Shown here: positions 1 to 16,783 of the stretch, piece after piece
Layout: every line of letters begins with the position of its first letter
How positions within the stretch are numbered: the first letter of the stretch is position 1
From: CAWKGC01 sp963849005
GTDB lineage: Bacteria; Pseudomonadota; Gammaproteobacteria; Burkholderiales; Usitatibacteraceae
Direction of reading: 5' to 3'
Assembly: GCA_963849005.1 (NCBI GenBank)
Contig: CAWKGC010000023.1
Coordinates: 558,001-622,000 of the forward strand
DNA length: 64,000 nt
Notes under the pieces: generated by a model
Database searches by the model: none
Told to the model about the DNA's origin: nothing
The model's input: only the letters and a program-made list of their open reading frames with translations
Translations under genes and position numbers: made by a program

Positions 1-522
1 TTCGCGTTGGCGGCGACAGCGATCGTTGCTGCACCCGCGCCGGCGCTCGCCGACACCTTTCTCAAGCTCAATGGAATCGAAGGCGAGTCTGTCGACGCCA
101 AGCACAAGGGCGAGATCGAAATCCTTTCCTTCACGCAGTCCTTCATCAACTCCTACAATCCCAGTGGCGGGGGCAGCGGCGCGGGCAAGGTGAACTGCGG
201 CGCCGTCACGCTGACGAAGAACATCGACAAGTCCAGCCCGGCACTGTTGAAAAACGTGATCAGCGGGAGACATGTATCGGATGGCGTGATCACGTTCGAG
301 GCCAACAACCGGGCATCCAGCGAGTACTACACGATCACGATGAAGGAGGTGTTCGTCACCGAGGTGACCCAGACCGATGCCGCGGACCCGAATCGCATCT
401 TCGAGAAGCTGGTGCTCCAGGCCAGCGAATACGAGTTCGAGTACCAGCCGCAAAATTCGAAAGGGGCAACCGGGGGTTCCATCAAGGTCGGCTATAACTG
501 CAAGACGTCCGAAGTCCGCTGA
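1..522 (+). CDS. Exported Hcp-like protein (5' partial)
   Basis: The reading frame is open from the first base, so the true start lies upstream. The visible N-terminus is the end of a Sec signal peptide: an alanine-rich hydrophobic stretch ending in a PALA|D cleavage-like site. The mature part (about 155 aa) has the all-beta pattern of the Hcp/T6SS tube fold, with FLKLNGIEGES at its start and EYYTITMKEVFVTEV and EKLVLQASEYEFEYQPQ towards the C-terminus. Canonical Hcp has no signal peptide and is exported by the T6SS itself. Here the signal peptide and two cysteines (in KVNCGAV and YNCKTSE) suggest a periplasmic or secreted, possibly disulfide-bonded, Hcp-fold protein. No other T6SS gene is in the window, so a tube role is not supported. 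Confidence 0.8.
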   Translation, partial: FALAATAIVAAPAPALADTFLKLNGIEGESVDAKHKGEIEILSFTQSFINSYNPSGGGSGAGKVNCGAVTLTKNIDKSSPALLKNVISGRHVSDGVITFEANNRASSEYYTITMKEVFVTEVTQTDAADPNRIFEKLVLQASEYEFEYQPQNSKGATGGSIKVGYNCKTSEVR

Positions 523-538
523 TGTACTCGTGCGATTC

Positions 539-589
539 GGGGTCAGGGACGCAATTGCGTACCTGACCCCAAATTGCGTCCCTGACCCC
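539..589. repeat. REP-like inverted repeat (GGGGTCAG family)
   Basis: GGGGTCAGGGACGCAATT at 539-556 faces its reverse complement at 571-589, with an extra CCTGACCCC-type half-site (562-570) between them. It lies between the convergent Hcp-like and antiporter genes and shares the GGGGTCAG core with seven other loci in this window. It could act as a bidirectional terminator; that is inference. Confidence 0.75.
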
Positions 590-594
590 GAAGT

Positions 595-2185
595 TCAGCC
601 GTAGAGGGACTGCTGGTAGTCGAGTTCGCGCTCGAGCTTGTGGAAGACCTCGTCGGAGATCTTGCTCGAGCGCCACAGTTCGAGGAGTTCGTTGCGTTGC
701 GCACGGAGGGCCGCGCGGCGCGCCTTGCGCCCGATATCGGCCTCCTCCGACATGACCAGCCCGCGCGGCATTTGCGCGTCGCGCTCGTCCAGGTACATCT
801 GCCGCAGGTGCGCCACTTTTGCCGCATCCGCACTTTCCCTTTCGACGAAACGGTCGATGCCGCGCATCGCCGCGTTCGCCACCGCAAGCCGCGCACCGCG
901 CTCTTCCTCATGGGCGCTCCAGTCGGCGCCGACCTTGAGCGCGCGAATCAGCCGGGGCCAGCGTGAGCCCCTGCCCGACCAGCGTCACGGCGATCACGGC
1001 GAAGGTGAGGAAGATCAGCAGGTCGCGATGGGGAAAGGGCGTGCCGTCGTGAAGCGTGAGCGGCAAGCGCCAGCGCGACGGCCAGCGAGACGATGCCGCG
1101 CATGCCGCACCACGCCGTCACGAACACCTGGTTCGGGCGCCGGATAGGGATCGGCGCGCCTGCAGCGACGCCGAGAGAAAGCGCGGCAGGTAGGTGGCGG
1201 GAAACACCCAGAGGAAGCGCACGGCAATCGCGGCCCCGCTCAGCGCCAGCCCCATCGCCAGCAGTTCGCCCAGCCCGAAGCCGGAGATGCGATCGAGGAT
1301 GCCGCGCAGCTGCCAGCCGATCAGCATGAAGATGAAGCTGTTCAGGGTGAACACGATGATGTTCCACATCGCGAGCACCATGATGCGGCTCTCCGGCGTT
1401 GCGATCACGGCCGCCGAGCGCGCGCGCGCCAGCCCCGCCGCGACCACCGCCAGCACGCCCGAGACATGCAGCACTTCGGCAACGAGGAACGCCGCATAGG
1501 GCACCGCGATCGACACCAGGCACTGCAGCAGCGGCTCCTTCACCGCCCTGGTCGCCGGCACCGAGATCCACGCCACCGCGAGGCCGATGGCGATGCCGCC
1601 GGTGGCCACCCAGACGAACTCGCCGGTTGCCTCCATCAGCGAAAAGCTGCCGGTGAGCGCGGCAACGATGGCGATCTTGTAGAGCACCAGCCCGGAGGCG
1701 TCGTTCACCAGGCTCTCGCCTTCGAGGATGGTGACGATGCGGCGCGGGATCTACAGCCGCGAAAGGATCGCGGTGGCGGCCACGGCATCGGGCGGCGAGA
1801 CGATGGCGCCGAAAGCGAAGGCGATCGCCCAGGGAATGTCCGGCACCAGCAACTTCAGCACCGCGCCCACCGCCAGCGTGGTGGCGATCACCAGCCCGAT
1901 GGCGAGCATGCCGATGGCGCGCCGGTTGGCCTTGAAGTCGCGCCACGAGGTCGAAAACGCCGCCTGGTACAGGATGGGCGGCAGCACCATCACCAGCAGC
2001 AACTGCGGGTCGAACGAGACCGCGGGCAGGCCCGGCACGAAGCCCAGCCCCACGCCGCCAAGCACCAGCACGATCGGATACGGGGTCCGGGTGCGCGAGG
2101 CGAGCCAGCCGAGCGCGATGGCGAAAAGCAGCAGCGCCAGCGCGATGAACAGGTTGAACATGGGGGATGGTTCGCCGGAAACCAT
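595..2185 (-). pseudogene. CPA1-family Na+/H+ antiporter, interrupted
   Basis: Summed over frames, the product is about 530 aa, the usual size for NhaP-type CPA1 antiporters of the inner membrane. The N-terminal block (1751-2185) has hydrophobic segments, PPILYQAAFSTSWRDF and FGAIVSPPDAVAATAILSRL. The next block (1118-1708) continues in the same frame after a TAG at 1751-1753 where relatives have lysine, followed by IPRRIVTILEGESLVNDASG. Frameshifts near 1160, 1065 and 950 then lead through FVTAWCGMRGIVSLA to a cytoplasmic tail ending in KISDEVFHKLERELD (595-882). One nonsense codon plus three indels means either a recent pseudogene or poor sequence. The frameshifts resemble those in many neighbouring genes; the in-frame TAG is a different kind of lesion. 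Confidence 0.8.
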
Positions 2186-2387
2186 TGATTCTACATGGCT
2201 TTACCTGGGCGGAGCCCGGCCGCGGCAGCCCATCCCCGACGGCCGGCATGCGTGAATAAGTCACATCGCCGCTGCTCATTATTGCGCGCCGGCTTGCGGG
2301 TCCCGGGGTCTAGGATGTGATCCACGATGTCGTGTGATATCGTGTTTTCGCACCGGGCCCAAGCCCGGAACGGCAACCCACCCAGTA

Positions 2388-2393
2388 GAGGAG
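2388..2393 (+). promoter_or_regulatory. Strong ribosome binding site of the GG-peptide gene
   Basis: GAGGAG ends five bases before the ATG at 2399. It decides the start: the open frame runs back to 2327, but only this ATG has a Shine-Dalgarno sequence and it yields a typical short double-glycine leader. Confidence 0.75.
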
Positions 2394-2398
2394 ACCCC

Positions 2399-2620
2399 AT
2401 GTCGAACAAGGATCAGGTCAAGCAAGACGGCGAGATTTCCGAGCAGCAGCTCGATTCCGTGTCCGGGGGCCAGCAGGTCGTGCAGATGGAGAAGATCACC
2501 ATCACCGCCACGCGCTTGCCGCCGCAGCAGGCGGCAGCACCCGCCAAGCCGGTGGTGACGGCCCAGAAGGAAAAGAACACGCAGCTCGCCTCGGCCGAAG
2601 GCGCCGTCAAGAAGAACTAG
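2399..2620 (+). CDS. Double-glycine leader peptide, putative secreted microcin-like precursor
   Basis: A 73-aa protein. The first 24 residues form a charged leader ending ISEQQLDSVSGG, the signature cut by C39 peptidases of bacteriocin ABC exporters. Cleavage would release about 49 aa with no cysteine. The mature N-terminus contains MEKITITATRLPPQQ, which looks like a TonB box, followed by a Pro/Ala/Gln-rich, lysine-ended tail. It lies immediately beside, and convergent with, two ABC transporter genes, one with a complete-looking C39 domain, so it is very likely their substrate. No modification enzyme is adjacent, suggesting an unmodified peptide. Antibacterial, signalling or other function cannot be told from sequence. 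Confidence 0.75.
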   Translation: MSNKDQVKQDGEISEQQLDSVSGGQQVVQMEKITITATRLPPQQAAAPAKPVVTAQKEKNTQLASAEGAVKKN

Positions 2621-2635
2621 GGCTCCGGCCGCCCG

Positions 2636-4778
2636 TCAGGCTTCCTGCCGCGCGAGCATCGCGGCGAAGGGGCCGGGCACGGCGGCCAGTTCGCGGAACG
2701 TCCCCTGCTGGACGATCCGGCCCCGTTCCAGCACGACGATCCGGTCGGCATCGCGCACCGTCGCCAGACGATGCGCGATGACCACGCGGGTCGCGTCGAG
2801 CCGCGCAAGGCTTTCCTGGACCGCCGACTGCGACAGGCTGTCCAGCGCGCTCGTGGCCTCGTCGAGCAACAGGATGCGCGGCTTTCCGACCAGCGCACGC
2901 GCAATCAGCACGCGCTGGCGCTGCCCGCCCGAAAGCGTGCTCACGCCCTCGCCCACCAGCGTGTACATCCCCATCGGCATGGCCTCGATGTCGGCGGCCA
3001 GCCCGGCGGCGCGCGCCGCATCCCACGCATCGTCCACGTTGAAGCTGGTGGCGCCGACGATGTTGGTGAGGATGTCGCCCGCCCACAGCCTTCCGCCCTG
3101 GAGCACCGTGCCGAAGCGGGAGCGCAGGCTTCGCAGGTCGAGGTCCTGGAGCAGGTGCCCGTCGTAGCGCACCGTGCCGCGGCCCGGCGTCTCGAAGCCC
3201 AGCAGCAGCCGCAGCAGCGTCGACTTGCCCGAGCCGCTCGCGCCCACGATCGCGACGAACTCCCCGGGCCGGATCGCGAGATCGATGTCGCCGAGCACCT
3301 CCGGGCCTTCCGGATAGGCAAAGGCGACCCCGGCGAATTCGATCGCGCCCAGCGGTTCGTGGCGGAGCTTGCCGCGCACGCCGTCCTCGGGCGACGTGGC
3401 GAGGATGGGCCTGGCGCGTTCCCACGTCGGGGCCAGTGCTGCGACGTCGAGCGCGGTGGCGACGATGCCGTGCACGCCGCCCAGCAACCCGAACATCGCG
3501 GCCTGGAAGGCGACGAAGTCCCCCATCGAGAGCGTGCGCGCGGCCGGGGCTTCGCCGAGCTTCCACGCGAGATAAAGGACAAGGGTGACGGCCGCCGGCT
3601 GCAGGACCGAGAGCAGCACGGACTCGAGGTTGGAAAGCTTCGCGCTCGCCCGGTTCATCTCGCGGAAAGCGCGGTATCGCGCAAGCCAGTTGCATACACG
3701 CGCGATTCCGCCGCCGAGGCCCGCAGCTTCGCGATGCCGGTGAAGTATTCGAAGGACATGCCCGAGAGCTTCCCGTCCGCCGCTTCGATGCGCCTGCCGA
3801 TGCGGATCCTCGCCGCGCCGATCACGGCGGAAAGGCCGCCGTGATGGCGACCACGCCCATGGCGGCGGCGGCCAGCGGCGGGCTGTAGGCGAGCATGAGC
3901 GCGACGTTGGCGCTGAGGAAGATCGCCGTCACGAATGCGATGATGGCCGCGCCCGCCAGCGTGCGCTGGACGTTGTTCACCGCCCCCAGGCGAAGCGCCA
4001 GGTCGCCGCTCGAGAAGGCGCGGAAGAAACTCGCCGGGGCGCCGATCACGCGGTCGAGCACGGCGGCTTGCATCGCCACCGAGGTCTTCGCCTCGAAGCG
4101 CATCACCGCGAGCGTCTTCAGCACGTCGAGCGCGATGGCGGCGAGCCCCGCGGCGGCCAGTCCCGCGACGATCGCCAGCGCCATCGTGCCCGACCCCGCG
4201 GGAATCGCGAGGTCGATGAGGCGCCCGGTCGCCACCGGCATGACCAGGCCGGCCAGCGCCGCGAGCAGCCCGGTCGCCACGAGCACGCCCATGTCGCCCC
4301 TCGCATGGTCGAGGGCGAAGCGCAGGACGTCTGCGGTCTTCAGCGGCCGCGATTCGAAGCGGCGGTGGAAGGCGAAGGCGAAAGGCGCAAGGCGGCCCGC
4401 GATCTCCTTGTCGACGGGCCACTCGAGCGGCCGGCCGCCGTCGGGATCGATCGCCGCCATGCGATAGCCGGAAAGCCGGTTCGGTATCAGCATCACCCAG
4501 CCCGTCGAGCCGAAAGGCGCCGCGCTGTCTTCCCGCGCGACCTGGCGCCGGTCGACCAGGCGCGCGAGCATCGGCGTGCCGGCCTCGGCCCACCAATGTC
4601 CATCGAGCAGCACGCGACGCGAGCGCAGGCCGATGGCGGTGGCCGCTTCCTCTACCGCAAGTGCCTCGTCGGCGACTTCCGGCAGGGGCACCTCTTCGCG
4701 CACACCCATGGGCGCCGCGAGGAGCGACAGGACGTCGGGAATCCTGGTGAAGCGGAAAGCGAGGCCGGGGTCCGCCAT
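2636..4778 (-). CDS. NHLM-type bacteriocin export ABC transporter, second ATPase/permease (two frameshifts)
   Basis: About 714 aa when joined. The N-terminal 150-200 residues are the non-peptidase region typical of the second NHLM transporter, including RPLEWPVDKEIAGRLAPFAF, followed by a six-helix ABC exporter membrane domain and an ATPase with Walker A GASGSGKST, signature LSGGQRQRV and Walker B RILLLDEATSALD. Frameshifts near 3840 and 3690 split the membrane domain; both sides keep full family similarity, so sequence error is likely. The ATG at 4776-4778 overlaps the TGA of the C39 transporter by one base, implying translational coupling. It probably forms a heteromeric peptide exporter with that protein. 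Confidence 0.85.
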
Positions 4779-6978
4779 CACGCCTCCTGCGTTTCGCCCG
4801 CGACCAGCGCGGCATAGCGGCCGCCGGCGATCGCGGCGAGTTCGTCGTGCGTGCCGCGCTCGACGACCTTGCCGCCCGCGAGGACGAGGATCTCGTCGGC
4901 GTCGCGCACGGTGGAAAGCCGGTGCGCGATCACCAGGCAGGTGTGCCGCGCCCGCGCAGGTTCTGCTCCACGACCGCCTCGGTCGCCGAGTCGAGCGCGC
5001 TGGTGGCTTCGTCGAGGATGAGGATCGAGGGGCCGCGGGCCAGCGCGCGCGCGATCTCGATGCGCTGCCGCTGCCCGCCGGAGAGGTTGCGCGCGCCCTC
5101 CTGCAGCGGCGCGTCCAGGCCGCCCTTGCGCAGGCCGATCTCGTCGCCGATGGCGGCATCGCGCGCCGCCGCGAGGATGGTCGCGTCATCGGCCTGCGGG
5201 TCCCACATCGTCAGGTTGTCGCGCACCGAGCCTTCGAAGAGCATCACGTCCTGGTCGACGTAGGCGACGGCGCGCGCAAGTTCCTCGCGCACGAAGGTCT
5301 CGCGCGGCAGGCCGTCGAAAAGGATCTCGCCGCTCCAGGGCCGGTAGAGGCCCGCGGCAAGGCGCGCGATCGTGGACTTGCCCGACCCCGAGGCGCCCAC
5401 CAGCGCCACGCGCTTGCCGGGCGCGACCTTCAGCGAGAAGCCCTCGATGAGTGGCGCCGTTCCCTTGCCGTAGCCGAACGTGACGTTGCGGAACTCCAGC
5501 GACTGCGGGCGCGCGCCCGACGCCGCGCCCGGCGGATCGTCGACCACGGCCACGCCCGGCTCCGCGCCGTGGTTGAGCACGTCGTCGATGCGCGCGAGGT
5601 CGCCTTGCAGGGACTGCACCTTGCGCGCCGCGACGAACAGGCCGTGCACGGGCGCGGTGAATCCCGCGAGCAGCACCTGGAAGGCGACCAGGTCGCCCAC
5701 CGTGAAGGCGCCCTCCATGATGCGCATCGCGCCCAGGCCGAGGATGCCCAGCTGCGCGACCAGCAGGGCGATCGAGGGGACCTGCATCAGCGCAAGCGTC
5801 AGGCGCTGCGCCTCGACGGCCGAGTTGGCGAACTGCACGTGCAGGCCGAGCCACTTGGTGAACAGCGCGCCTTCCTGCCCGCCCGCCTTGATGCTCTCGA
5901 TGTTGGCCAGCCCGCCGGTGGCCATGCCCGAGAGCTTGCCCGCCTGCATCGACAGCACGCGCGAGATGCCCGCGGTGCGCTCGTTGATGAGGCGAAGCGC
6001 GGCGAGCTGGAAGGCCACGCAGCCCACCGCGATCGCCGTCAGCCCGAGGTCGAGCCGCAGCATGAGAAAGAGATAGAAGAAGGCGGTGAGGAGGTCCAGC
6101 ACGAGGTGCGCAAGATCGGCGGACACGGTCTCGGCCACCTGCTCGTTCAGCTCCACGCGCGAGGCGATCTCGCCGGGAGAGCGCTGCACGTAGAAGTCCA
6201 TCGGCAGGGAGAGCGCGTGGGAGAAGAAGCGCTTCGCCGAGCCCAGCGCCGCCCGCGTGAACGCCGCGGTCAGCACCTGCGCCTGCAGCCAGGAGAGCAG
6301 GCCCTGGGCCAGCGCCGCCGCGAGGAGCCCTGCGATGAGGGTTTCGGCGACGCCCGGCAGCCGGGCGCCGAGCACGTCGTCGACGAAGCGGCCCATCAGC
6401 CACGGCAGCGCGAGTGCGGGCGCCACGAGCGCGAGGCCGAGCGCCACGGCCTGCGCGATGGAAGGCCCGAGGCCGGTGAGGTGGCGACGCAGCGAGCGCA
6501 GCACCGAGGGGGCCCTGCCGCCCGGGGCGAAGTCGGGACCGCGCTCGAAGGTGAGCACGACGCCGGTGAAGGCCTGGTCGAACTCCGCCGCGTCGACGCG
6601 CCGGCGTCCCATCGCCGGGTCGTTCAGGTGCGCGAACCCGTCGCGGAAGCCCTCGAGGACGACGAAGTGGTTGAAGTTCCAGAAGACGATCGCCGGCAGC
6701 GGCATCGCCGGCAATTCGCCCGGCTCCTTGCGAAATCCCCTCGCGACCAGCCCGTACGCGCGCGCCGCGCGCAGCAGCCCGCCGGCCTTGGAGCCGTCGC
6801 GCGTCACGCCGCAATCCGAACGCATCGTTTCCAGCGGCACGTAGCGGCCGTGGGACGCGAGCACCATCGCGAGCGCGGCGGCGCCGCACTCCACGGCCTC
6901 CAGTTGCAGGATCGTCGGGACGCGGGCGAGCCGCGATCCCGCGAGCCCCTCCCCGGCCGCGGCGGCTAGCGCAGCCAT
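4778..6978 (-). CDS. C39-peptidase ABC transporter for peptide export (NHLM type; one frameshift)
   Basis: About 733 aa. Residues 20-150 are a C39 peptidase: Gln25 and Cys31 in LQLEAVECGAAALAMVL, His near 103 in FNHFVVLEG and Asp near 122 in LNDPAMGRR, so the catalytic set is intact. A six-helix exporter domain follows, then an ATPase with Walker A GASGSGKST and signature LSGGQRQRIEIARALARG. A one-base shift near 4950 ends the main frame early; the other frame supplies the H-loop VIAHRLSTVRDADEILVL and the C-terminus. It should remove the leader of the GG peptide at 2399 and move the peptide across the inner membrane. Its ATG lies inside the end of the 55-aa gene upstream. Confidence 0.9.
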
Positions 6979-7133
6979 GCGACGAAAACGATCACGCCCA
7001 GCGCAAGCGCGGCCAGCGCGGCCACCAGCCAGGGCGGATAGCGCGGCAGGCTGGGCCTCGCGTCGAGCTTTTCCGGCGAGGCGAGGCGCTCGAGAGCCGC
7101 CTTGCGGAAGATCGACTGGTCGCCGTCGGCCAT
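6966..7133 (-). CDS. 55-aa single-pass membrane protein, resembles the N-terminus of an NHLM HlyD adaptor
   Basis: Starts MADGDQSIFRKAALERLASP and continues through a Pro/Arg-rich stretch to one hydrophobic helix (WLVALAALALGVIVFVAW) and stops. IFRKAALERLASPEKLD is the usual opening of the HlyD-like membrane-fusion partner in NHLM peptide exporters, but the periplasmic coiled-coil and barrel that should follow the helix are absent. The gene overlaps the start of the C39 transporter by 13 bases and is 7 bases from the cNMP-binding gene, so it sits exactly where an adaptor gene would. It is either a truncated adaptor or a minimal membrane subunit. It is absent from simple ORF lists because of its size. 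Confidence 0.6.
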   Translation of the reverse strand: MADGDQSIFRKAALERLASPEKLDARPSLPRYPPWLVAALAALALGVIVFVAWLR

Positions 7134-7140
7134 CGGCGCC

Positions 7141-7665
7141 CTAGCCTGCGAGGCGCTTCAGCATGCGATCGAAGCGCGCGCCGGCGAGATGCACGTTGTC
7201 GAGGAGTTCCTCGCTCAGTTCATCCTTCGCATCCGGGTCTTCCGCGTTGTCGCCGTAGCCCATGCGCCGCGTGTTGGCGCGCAGGCGGCTCGCCAGGAAG
7301 ACGCAAAGCGCGCGGTAGAAGCGCGAGGCGAACTCGGCGTCCGCCGCAACCTTGGCGCGCACCGTATCGTCGGCGATGCGCAGGAAGGTCGCGTCGCTCG
7401 CGACCCGCACCGAGACCGCCGTGGGCGCCGGGTCGACGAGGGTCATCTCGCCGATGATCTCTCCCGAGCCCATCGTGGCGAGAAGGTCGCCCTTGGCCGT
7501 GTGCACCGACACGGCGCCGTCCAGCACGAACCAGATGCTGTCGAGCCGCGCGCCCAGCGGCACAAGCGTGGTGCCGGCCTCGACGTGGATCCGCTCCCCG
7601 GCCTTGGAGAGCCATTCGACGTCGCCGTCGGTCAGTTCGCTGAAGATGAGAAGTACTTTGCGCAT
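7141..7665 (-). CDS. Cyclic-nucleotide-binding domain protein
   Basis: 174 aa. Residues 5-125 form a cNMP-binding beta-roll: IHVEAGTTLVPLGARLDSIW, VLDGAVSVHT and the phosphate cassette MGSGEIIGEMTLVDPAPTAV, where GE and TA match the ligand contacts. A short helical tail follows; there is no HTH, so it is not a transcription factor. It is the first gene of the peptide-export operon, and such stand-alone cNMP domains commonly accompany NHLM transporters. It is divergent from a phosphorelay whose last member is a nucleotidyl cyclase, so it may gate the exporter in response to cAMP or cGMP. That link is inference. Confidence 0.8.
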   Translation of the reverse strand: MRKVLLIFSELTDGDVEWLSKAGERIHVEAGTTLVPLGARLDSIWFVLDGAVSVHTAKGDLLATMGSGEIIGEMTLVDPAPTAVSVRVASDATFLRIADDTVRAKVAADAEFASRFYRALCVFLASRLRANTRRMGYGDNAEDPDAKDELSEELLDNVHLAGARFDRMLKRLAG

Positions 7666-7809
7666 GGCCGCCCTCCGCTTCGGGGCCGGCGGGAATTCCA
7701 CCGGTCGGCGGAGTTTAGCGGAAAGGCCGCTCGGGACGTTTCCGCGCCGCGGGCAGGCGTGACTTTTTACCCTCGCCGGTCGCGCGGGCTGCCTGTAAAC
7801 TCCCCTCCC

Positions 7810-15378
<7,569 letters not shown>

Positions 15379-15379
15379 C

Positions 15380-15728
15380 ATGAGCGATGCGACGATCGAT
15401 CTCGCCACCTTCAAGGAACTGCAGGAAACCGCCGGCGCCGAGTTCGTGCGGCGAACTGGTCGGCACCTTCCTCGAGGAGGCGCCGGTGATGCTGGGCGCG
15501 CTGCGCGAGGCGATGGCGGCGAACGATGCGGACAAGTTCCGGCGCGCGGCGCACTCGCTGAAATCCAACTGCAACACCTTCGGCGCGCTCGCGCTCGGCG
15601 CCATGGCCAGGGACCTCGAGCTCTCGGGGCTCGCGAAGGTCCTGGAGCGCGGGCCGCAGGCCCTCGATCCCGTCGCGCAGGAATACGCAAGGGTGGCGGC
15701 GGCGCTGGCGAAATTGCGCGATGCGTGA
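15380..15728 (+). CDS. Histidine phosphotransfer (HPt) protein (one frameshift)
   Basis: About 115 aa. It starts MSDATIDLATFKELQE one base after the kinase stop, then shifts frame near 15450 and continues as ELVGTFLEEAPVMLGALREA. The phosphorylatable histidine is in FRRAAHSLKSNCNTFGA, the standard HPt helix. As a stand-alone HPt between a hybrid kinase and a receiver-cyclase, it should carry the phosphoryl group from the kinase receivers to the downstream response regulator. Its end overlaps that gene by 8 bases. The single-base shift lies in a GC run (tgcggcgaact) and is probably a read error. Confidence 0.85.
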
Positions 15729-16783
15729 GGCACGCTACGAGTCGTCCCGGTTGCTGGTGGTGGACGACAACAAGGTCAACCGGCTGCTGCTCACCCGCAG
15801 CCTCGAGCAGCAGGGACACAAGGTCGCCTCGGCCGGGAACGGCCGCGTCGCGCTCGAGATGCTGAGGAAGGAAAGTTTCGACCTCCTGCTCCTGGACATG
15901 GAGATGCCGGAGATGGACGGCTTCCAGGTGCTCGAGCAGCTGGCGGGAGACCTGCACCTGCGCGACCTGCCGGTCATCGTCACCTCGTCGCTGGAAGGCG
16001 TGGCCAACATCGTGCGCTGCATCGAGCTGGGCGCCGAGGACTATCTCTCAAAGCCCGTGAACCCGGTGCTGCTGAAGGCGCGCATCGGCGCGAGCCTCGA
16101 GAAGAAGCGCCTGAGGGACCAGCAGAAGGAGCTGCTGCGCCGCTTCGCCACGTCCGAGGTCGCGCAGGACATGAACGAGTCGGGATTCACGCTGGGTGGC
16201 AAGCGCGTGAGCGGCACCGTGATGTTCGCCGACATCCGCGGCTTCACTGCGCTGGTGGAATCGCAGCCGCCGGAGGAGACGATCGAGCTGCTCAACACCT
16301 ACTACACGCTGATGTTCGATGCGATCAGCGGCCAGGGCGGCGTCGTGAACCAGATGGTGGGCGACGGCCTGATGGCGATCTTCGGCGCTCCCCTGCCCCT
16401 GCCCGGCCACTGCAGCGCCGCGGTGCTGGCCGCGCTCGAGATGATCGAGATGATCGAACTCTTCAACCACGAGCGCGCCGCCGGCCGGCAAGCCCGAGAT
16501 CAGGATCGGCATCGGCATCGCCTCGGGCGAGATGGTCGCGGGCTACACCGGCACCGACCAGCGTGCCACCTATACCTGCGTGGGCGACACCGTGAACCTC
16601 GCCGCGCGGCTGGAGGCACACACGAAGGAAGCGCAGCGCGCCATCCTGGTGGACAGCGCCACGCGCGAGCAACTCGACCAACGCATCAAGACAGAGCCGC
16701 TCGGCGCAGTTTCGCTCAAGGGCAAGGCGATGCCGGTGGACGTGTTCTCCGTCGCGCCGGGCCAGAAGCTCCAGCCTTCCTGA
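15721..16783 (+). CDS. Response regulator with class III adenylate/guanylate cyclase output (one frameshift)
   Basis: About 354 aa. Residues 8-125 are a receiver: LLVVDDNKVN, phospho-acceptor Asp in LLLLDMEMPEMDG, and Lys in YLSKPV. Residues 160-345 are a class III cyclase: VMFADIRGFTALV and VNQMVGDGLMAIFGAP carry both metal-binding aspartates, and TYTCVGDTVNLAARLEAHTK carries the Asn/Arg transition-state pair and the usual purine-selecting Asp. A frameshift near 16483 separates the first two thirds from the end. It is the output of the phosphorelay that begins at 7810 and should turn the kinase signal into cAMP or cGMP. Nearby receivers of such a signal are the cNMP-binding protein at 7141-7665 and the Crp-like factor at 30744-31388. 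Confidence 0.9.

Noticed and set aside
1..522. Evidence of a type VI secretion system
   Set aside because: Only an Hcp-fold protein with a signal peptide is present; no VgrG, TssB/C, ClpV or membrane-complex gene.
948..2279. A 443-codon minus-strand frame across the antiporter
   Set aside because: Mostly Arg/Gly/Ala-rich out-of-frame translation. Only short stretches (such as FVTAWCGMRGIVSLA) are real antiporter sequence, exposed by a frameshift.
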